Shown here: positions 6,201 through 10,320 of the stretch, one piece after another | Numbering within the stretch: position 1 is the stretch's first letter | Layout of the letters: every line of letters begins with the position of its first letter | Position numbers and translations under genes: made by a program | Source of the DNA: Leptolinea sp. UBA5203 | GTDB lineage: Bacteria; Chloroflexota; Anaerolineae; Anaerolineales; Anaerolineaceae | Length of the DNA: 12,901 bases | Assembly: GCA_002412765.1 (NCBI GenBank) | Contig: DHVR01000011.1 | Span: 1 to 12,901, forward strand | Direction of reading: 5' to 3' | Notes under the pieces: model-generated | Told to the model about the DNA's origin: nothing | Database searches by the model: none | The model's input: the letters and a program-made list of their open reading frames with translations, nothing else

Positions 6201-8562
6201 ACCGCTAAGTTCCATGACCGGTGTGCCAGCCTTGCGCGAGCCACAATCCATGACATCCTCAACTGGAGTCTATGTTGCGCAAAATAACAGCAACTCAACC
6301 GCTGAATATGCTGAACCACTCTTGATGGAATTGGATTCCGTGGTGGAACAATTTCAGCAGCATCAAACTCAGGCGCTCAAATTGCATGACCAGTATTTGC
6401 AAAATGACGCCTCTTATACCGAAATTGTCGGCAGCCTGACCAGCCAGCAATTGCAGCTGGCACAGGAACCGGTGGACTCTCTCGAAAAGAATGAACAACT
6501 TTCCATGGTGCTGAAAAGTGTCAACCGCAGCATGGACCGCATTCATCATCATCAAAACGAGACTGCCCGTCTGCATGAACAATACATAGAAAATCATGCA
6601 GATTTCACCCGCTCCTTTACCCAACTCCTGCGTACCTCAACCAGTTCGGGCGTCGTCGGAGAACGGGTTGTCAGCCGCCCGACAAGCAATGGAAACGGCA
6701 ATGGAAATGGAAACGGGAGTGGAAACGGGAATGGAAATGGAAACGGGAGTGGAAACGGGAATGGAAATGGAAACCATCCTCCCGTAGCCTCAGCACCCAT
6801 CCAGCAAAAACCGTCCACGACAGTTCCAGCTCAGTCCCTGCCTTTGGTGGATCTGGTTGCAAGCAATCCAACAGCTGACTTTGATGCCAATAGTGTCTTT
6901 GAATCCTTGTTAAGCATCGTAGCCGAAAAAACCGGTTATCCAAGGGAAATGATTGAGCCGCAGATGGACATGGAAGCCGATTTGGGTATCGATTCCATCA
7001 AACGGGTGGAGATTCTGGGTGCACTCCAGGAAGCCAATCCTGGACTGCCGGAGATTCCTGCCGAAACCCTGGCTGAAACGCACACTTTGCAGCAAATTGC
7101 GGATTTATTTCCTGCCGTCATGGCTGCGACATCCAAACCGATGCCTTCGGTAGCCACTGTGGTTCAACCTGCTCCGCTGACCCAGGCCCAAACCGTAGAC
7201 TTTTCATCCTACCAAACCTCTTTACTGCAAATCATTGCTGAGAAAACCGGCTATCCTGTGGAAATGCTGGAACCGTCCATGGACATGGAATCGGATTTGG
7301 GCATTGATTCGATCAAAAAAGTTGAAATCTTGGGGGCTTTACAGGAAGCCATCCCCAGCATGCCGGAGATTCCGGCGGAAACCCTGGCTGAACTGCGTAC
7401 CATGCAGGATATTCTGTCCCTGTTTCAAACGACTGCGGGGACGTCCACAGCGGTGCAGGCAGAAGTTACGGCTGCACCAGTCCAGGTACCCCCGGTGCTT
7501 GTTATTGCATCCTCTTTACAAGCTGTAGATACGGAGGCTATCATGCCCTCCTTGTTGGCCATCGTGGCTGAAAAAACCGGTTATCCGTTGGAGATGCTGG
7601 AAGTCGACATGGATCTGGAAGCTGATTTGGGCATTGATTCAATCAAACGGGTGGAGATTCTGGGCGCCTTACAGGAGGCACATCCAAATTTACCCGAGCT
7701 CCAAGCGGACGAATTGTCGGAGTTGAATACGCTTAAAAAAATTCAAGAGGTACTGGAAAAAAAAGCCAGAGCCGGGAGTAAACCCGGCTCCCTGACACAG
7801 GCCGCTGTTGTCGAAAAAACACAGTCCTTGCCTGTATTTTCCGTACGGCTTGAAGAAGTCCCGCAGCCAGATCAACTGCAGCTGCAATTCCCTTCCAACG
7901 GTCTATACCTTGTCCTGGAAGATGGCAGAGGTCTGGCTGAACCCTTCGCCAAACAATTGGAAGTGGAGGGCTGGAAAACAGCCTTGGTGCGCCTGACCGG
8001 TTTAGGCAAAGCTGCTTCCAAAGCAAAAGGATCCAAATTCATGCGTGAAATCCTTTTACAGGACGCTGCGGAAGAAAGTATCTTGGCCTTGATCCAGAAC
8101 ATCCGTCAGAAAGGCGAGCTGATTTGTGGGCTGACAATCTTTGCGGCTCCTCAAAAAGCCCAAAGTGCGCATGCCTTCATTGAGGAACGGTCCCAAATTT
8201 TAAACCAAGTTGCTTTCCTGTTTGCCAAACAACTTCAAGCGGACCTGGTGCAAGTTGTGGATGGGTATCGCAAGTCCTTCGTGGTGGTCACCCGTAATGA
8301 TGGTCACCTGGGAATGGTCGATCCCCTGAACAGTGACCCCTTGAGCGGCGGATTGTACGGCCTGATCAAGACCCTCTCGCTGGAATGGCCGGGTGTGTTC
8401 TGCCGGGCAATCGATTTTTCAAAGGATGTCCCTTTGGAATCCATGCTGAAATCCATTCAGGCTGAAATCTTGGACCCGAACCTGACCTTCCGGGAAGTGG
8501 CTTACACCGGGACTCAACGCCAGGCATTACTGGCTGAAGACAAGCCGCAGGGAGACTTATAA
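3286..8562 (+). CDS. pfaA: PfaA-like PUFA synthase: KS-AT-3xACP-KR structural half
   Basis: Large iterative type I synthase subunit, 1758 residues. Order: ketosynthase (about 17-480) with catalytic C220 in DAACASS, H355 in EAHGTGT and H395 in SNIGHTKAAAG. Next is the acyltransferase (about 590-890) with GQGSQ, nucleophile S692 in GHSFGE, R717 in KARGDAM and H798 in AAFHTS; R717 and AFH favour malonyl-CoA. A helical region (about 1005-1116) carries a duplicated H-x-QY motif. A Gly/Asn linker (1135-1163) precedes three ACPs with phosphopantetheine serines S1237, S1342 and S1452, each in LGIDSIK. The last part (about 1515-1758) resembles only the structural subdomain of a KR (GGLYGLIKTLSLEWP). 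The NADPH-binding catalytic half is absent and opens the next gene. Known PfaA proteins normally carry the whole KR, often with a DH. Assignment to the PfaA/HglE family is from the KS N-terminus, domain order and the inter-domain QY motif. The exact product class is unknown. Confidence 0.9.
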   Translation: MTAKKEKQQELGSRLSTTPIAIVGMASLFPGADDLSGYWDNILNKINSITEVPENRWKIEDYYDADPKKEDKVYCKMGGFINDVPFNPMEYGLPPNLLEVTDVSQLISLVVAKEALQDAGYLEMEAERRERTGVILGVVGMSLKLFTPLMSRLQYPIWEKALRSSGIPEEDIQTIVEKIKLAYVGWTENSFPGTIGNVISGRVANRFDLGGTNCVIDAACASSLAAIRMAIMELTDHRADMMVTGGLDTDNSIASYICFSKTPAFSKSDRVRTFDEESDGMMVGEGLGMLVLKRLEDAERDGDRIYAVIKGVGSSSDGRYKSIYAPRSDGQAIALRRAYEEAGFAPDTVGLIEAHGTGTMAGDPAEVEGMKLVFKGEQPKKQHIALGSVKSNIGHTKAAAGTAGLIKASLALYHKVLPPTINVSKPNSKFNLTETELYINTEARPWIRTQKGISRRAGVSAFGFGGTNFHVVLEEYEAEHARPYRLNQTSNIILLAAETAEQLKSVCQHTQQALNGAQGEFEFHRLIQSSKSLNPPMSHARLGFVARTRGEAVEFLKQAQEQLTLQADKTSWSTPKGLFYRQTAKENSAKIVSMFSGQGSQYVNMGLELALNFPTVREQFGKVDQLFVDAGQEALSEIVFPIPAFDEELKKQQETDLRNTRHAQPAIGTLSMALYKTLQQAGFSADMSVGHSFGELTALWAAGVLSDEDFLKAAKARGDAMAAPTDANFDAGSMLAVKGDIAALEADLKAYPQVTIANYNSPQQVVLAGPTAEIQKAQAGLAEKGYSVVSLPVSAAFHTSLVAHAQKPFAAALKGLTFNAPRIPVYSNTTAQAHAVDGNAIRTLLEGHVLNAVQFTREIEQVYADGGRVFVEFGPKAVLANLVRDILKTQSTEIEVLALNPNAKADSDVQFRQAVMQLKVLGVVLGDVDPFAKVREPKETVEAVKGTLNLSAGLYRSEKSIQAFEEAVSKVVPLSSMTGVPALREPQSMTSSTGVYVAQNNSNSTAEYAEPLLMELDSVVEQFQQHQTQALKLHDQYLQNDASYTEIVGSLTSQQLQLAQEPVDSLEKNEQLSMVLKSVNRSMDRIHHHQNETARLHEQYIENHADFTRSFTQLLRTSTSSGVVGERVVSRPTSNGNGNGNGNGSGNGNGNGNGSGNGNGNGNHPPVASAPIQQKPSTTVPAQSLPLVDLVASNPTADFDANSVFESLLSIVAEKTGYPREMIEPQMDMEADLGIDSIKRVEILGALQEANPGLPEIPAETLAETHTLQQIADLFPAVMAATSKPMPSVATVVQPAPLTQAQTVDFSSYQTSLLQIIAEKTGYPVEMLEPSMDMESDLGIDSIKKVEILGALQEAIPSMPEIPAETLAELRTMQDILSLFQTTAGTSTAVQAEVTAAPVQVPPVLVIASSLQAVDTEAIMPSLLAIVAEKTGYPLEMLEVDMDLEADLGIDSIKRVEILGALQEAHPNLPELQADELSELNTLKKIQEVLEKKARAGSKPGSLTQAAVVEKTQSLPVFSVRLEEVPQPDQLQLQFPSNGLYLVLEDGRGLAEPFAKQLEVEGWKTALVRLTGLGKAASKAKGSKFMREILLQDAAEESILALIQNIRQKGELICGLTIFAAPQKAQSAHAFIEERSQILNQVAFLFAKQLQADLVQVVDGYRKSFVVVTRNDGHLGMVDPLNSDPLSGGLYGLIKTLSLEWPGVFCRAIDFSKDVPLESMLKSIQAEILDPNLTFREVAYTGTQRQALLAEDKPQGDL
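6298..6633 (+). repeat. Duplicated helical motif between AT and ACP domains
   Basis: Inside the PfaA-like protein, two copies of a motif align: LKLHDQYLQNDASYTEIVGSL (about 1031-1051) and ARLHEQYIENHADFTRSFTQL (about 1094-1114). Both are preceded by a His/Gln-rich stretch (QQHQTQ; HHHQNE). Spacing of Leu, His, Gln-Tyr and the final Leu is conserved. The region is predicted by eye to be helical, possibly coiled coil. Similar His/Gln-rich helical segments lie at this place in PUFA-synthase subunits; their role is not established to my knowledge. Confidence 0.6.
6691..6774 (+). repeat. 30-bp in-frame tandem repeat encoding a Gly/Asn/Ser linker
   Basis: Nearly three copies of a 30-base unit (starts 6691, 6721, 6751) built from hexamers of the type GGAAAY/GGGAAT. 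Copy 1 differs from copy 2 by one base (C/G at the ninth position). Copy 3 is identical to copy 2 for 24 bases and then enters unique sequence. Each unit encodes ten residues of alternating Gly and Asn with one Ser. It forms a flexible linker just upstream of the ACP array. Because 30 bases is a multiple of three, copy number can change without a frameshift. Confidence 0.95.
6889..7755 (+). repeat. Three tandem acyl carrier protein domains
   Basis: Three homologous ACP repeats within the PfaA-like gene. Attachment serine codons are at 6994, 7309 and 7639, that is 105 and 110 residues apart. Each repeat has an AEKTGYP helix, a D-M-E or D-L-E followed by DLGIDSIK, VEILGALQEA, and a loop ending in L-P-E or M-P-E. 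Linkers between them are Ala/Pro/Val/Thr rich. Protein identity among copies is high while synonymous bases differ, so they are not a very recent duplication. PUFA synthases commonly have several tandem ACPs, and number relates to yield (family knowledge). Confidence 0.93.
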
Positions 8563-8564
8563 TG
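8550..8564 (+). promoter_or_regulatory. TAATG stop/start overlap with ribosome binding site
   Basis: GGGAG (8550-8554) stands 7 bases before the ATG at 8562. This ATG shares its A with the TAA stop of the PfaA-like gene (8560-8562). The upstream frame meets a second stop (TGA, 8563-8565) directly after the TAA. A well-placed site at the junction argues for real re-initiation by translational coupling rather than a sequencing frameshift. Confidence 0.85.
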
Positions 8565-10319
8565 AATTCAAATCCAATTAATAAAAACACGGTCATGCTG
8601 GTCAGCGGCGGAGGACGCGGCATTACCGCGGCTTGCGTCAAAGAACTAGCTGCAGCCTATCAATGCAGTTTTATTCTCCTCGGTCGTTCCTCTCTGGATT
8701 GTGCCTTTCCCGCTGGCTATCAAACTGGCATGAGTGAATCCGAGCTAAAAAAACTGGTCATGGATGCTGCCATCCAAGCAGGTGAGAAACCTTCCCCCAA
8801 AGGTGTGGATGCTGCCTGCCGCAAAATCATGGCGTTGACGGAAATTCAGGAAACCCTGCGAGCGGTTGAATCCGCCGGCGGCAAAGCGACCTACGCCTCA
8901 GCGGATGTGACGGACTTGACCCAGGTAAAAGCCGCTTTGAATAGCGAAAGAGTCAAAGCCCTTGGTTCCATCAGCGCCATTTTACATGGCGCCGGCAATC
9001 TGGCGGATAGATTAATTGAACAAAAGACACTTCAGGATTTTCAAAGTGTCTTTGATCCCAAAATCACCGGACTGCAGAATTTACTGCAAGCCGTGGACCC
9101 GCAACGCCTGACCACGATTTTACTCTTCTCCTCCGTGGTGGGGTTTTACGGCAATGCTGGTCAAAGTGATTATGCCATGGCCAATGACGTGCTGAATAAA
9201 TTGGGCTATTTTCTTAAGGCCAGCCTGCCGAATTGTGAAGTCAAAGTGCTGGATTGGGGCCCCTGGCAGTCCGGTATGGTCAGCCCTGCGCTGGCGCGTG
9301 CCTTTGCCAAACGCGGGATTCAGTTGATCCCGATTCAGGAAGGAGCCTGCTATTTGGCTGAACAGGCAGGGCAAGCTCAGAATGCCTCTCCACAACAGAT
9401 TGTCGGTTCGGCTTTAAATCGACCCGCAGTTAACTGGACTAAATTGCCCGTGCAATCAAGAATCCAACGCAGCATGAGTCTGGCCAAAAACCCATTCCTG
9501 TTGGATCATCAGATTGGCGGCAACCCCGTTTTACCGGCTACCTGTGCCGAAGGCTGGATGATTAATGCCTGCGAGGATTTATACCCAGGGTATGTCTTCA
9601 GCCGTTTGGAATCCTATGGAATTTTGAAGGGCATCGTCTTTGAAAATACCAATGATCAGGCTTATCAATTGGAAGTCAGCCGCCATGAAAGCAGCACTCC
9701 CGAGCGCTTACGCCTGGATGTGCAAATCTTCACTCAAAACGGCAAGGATTTACCGCGATACCATTACAAGGCCAGCCTGTTTTTCCAACCTAGTGTGGAA
9801 CCGGCAATGATGGATTTGACCGCCTATAATCTGCAAGCAAGTCAAACGGTCTATCCCAAAGGCCTTGAGATGTACCAGCAGGGACTTTTATTCCACGGGC
9901 CAGCCTTTCAGGGAGTCCGTGAGATTCTCAGTCTGGATGATACGGGTTTGTTGATGCGGTGTAATTTGCCTCAGGTGCCCCTGACTTCGCAGGGCCAATT
10001 CAGCGCCCGACGCAATAACCCTTTTATGAATGATGTCATCGTGCAGAGCATTCTGATCTGGACGCAGCTTAAGCTGGATTCACCCTGTCTGCCGGCTTCG
10101 CTGGAAGCCTATGATTGTTACGGCAAGATCCAATTTGACAAACCCTATTACGTCGAAATGAAGATTACCCAATTGACCCAGACCTCCATCCTTGGTGATC
10201 TAACCGTCTTCGAAGAGGATGGCACCCTCCTGCAGCGTTTGACCGGTTTACGCGGTACGATCAGTCCGCAGTTGAAACGTTTGTTTGCCGCCCCGGAACG
10301 TCTGGTCGTAGGAGATTGA
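8562..10319 (+). CDS. PUFA-synthase ketoreductase catalytic half plus dehydratase (KR-DH)
   Basis: 585 residues in two parts. Residues about 10-270 are the catalytic subdomain of a ketoreductase: NADPH-binding VSGGGRGIT (14-22), K167 in DPKITG, Ser in LFSSVVGFYGN (190/191), Y204 in QSDYAMAND and N208, so the catalytic set is complete. A long insert after LLGRSSL (about 45-95) resembles that of Pfa-type KRs. Residues about 305-580 form a double-hotdog dehydratase with H316-G320-P325 in DHQIGGNPVLP (the HxxxGxxxxP pattern), HGPAFQG (445-451) and D491/Q495 (DxxxQ). It should reduce 3-ketoacyl-ACP to 3-hydroxyacyl-ACP and dehydrate it to the enoyl form. The structural half of the KR is at the end of the preceding protein, so both must associate. 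In known PfaA proteins these parts are normally fused. Translationally coupled upstream; the next gene starts one base after its stop. Confidence 0.88.
   Translation: MNSNPINKNTVMLVSGGGRGITAACVKELAAAYQCSFILLGRSSLDCAFPAGYQTGMSESELKKLVMDAAIQAGEKPSPKGVDAACRKIMALTEIQETLRAVESAGGKATYASADVTDLTQVKAALNSERVKALGSISAILHGAGNLADRLIEQKTLQDFQSVFDPKITGLQNLLQAVDPQRLTTILLFSSVVGFYGNAGQSDYAMANDVLNKLGYFLKASLPNCEVKVLDWGPWQSGMVSPALARAFAKRGIQLIPIQEGACYLAEQAGQAQNASPQQIVGSALNRPAVNWTKLPVQSRIQRSMSLAKNPFLLDHQIGGNPVLPATCAEGWMINACEDLYPGYVFSRLESYGILKGIVFENTNDQAYQLEVSRHESSTPERLRLDVQIFTQNGKDLPRYHYKASLFFQPSVEPAMMDLTAYNLQASQTVYPKGLEMYQQGLLFHGPAFQGVREILSLDDTGLLMRCNLPQVPLTSQGQFSARRNNPFMNDVIVQSILIWTQLKLDSPCLPASLEAYDCYGKIQFDKPYYVEMKITQLTQTSILGDLTVFEEDGTLLQRLTGLRGTISPQLKRLFAAPERLVVGD
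10310..10314 (+). promoter_or_regulatory. Ribosome binding site of the PfaB-like gene
   Basis: AGGAG lies 6 bases before the ATG at 10321 and inside the end of the KR-DH gene, whose TGA occupies 10317-10319. It supports the ATG as start and a coupled operon. Confidence 0.8.
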
Positions 10320-10320
10320 G

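Noticed and set aside
6691..6774. 30-bp repeats resembling a CRISPR array
   Set aside because: The units are directly adjacent with no spacers, have a 6-base sub-period and encode an in-frame linker.
6594..6943. Minus-strand ORFs rich in Phe-Pro or Phe-His repeats
   Set aside because: The repeats are the reverse reading of the 30-bp Gly/Asn linker repeat; the periodicity belongs to the + strand gene.
8540..8600. Junction of the PfaA-like and KR-DH genes as a simple frameshift error
   Set aside because: Not excluded, but a GGGAG at the ideal distance, a TAATG overlap, tandem stops and a natural linker-like N-terminus before VSGGGRGIT favour a real gene boundary.
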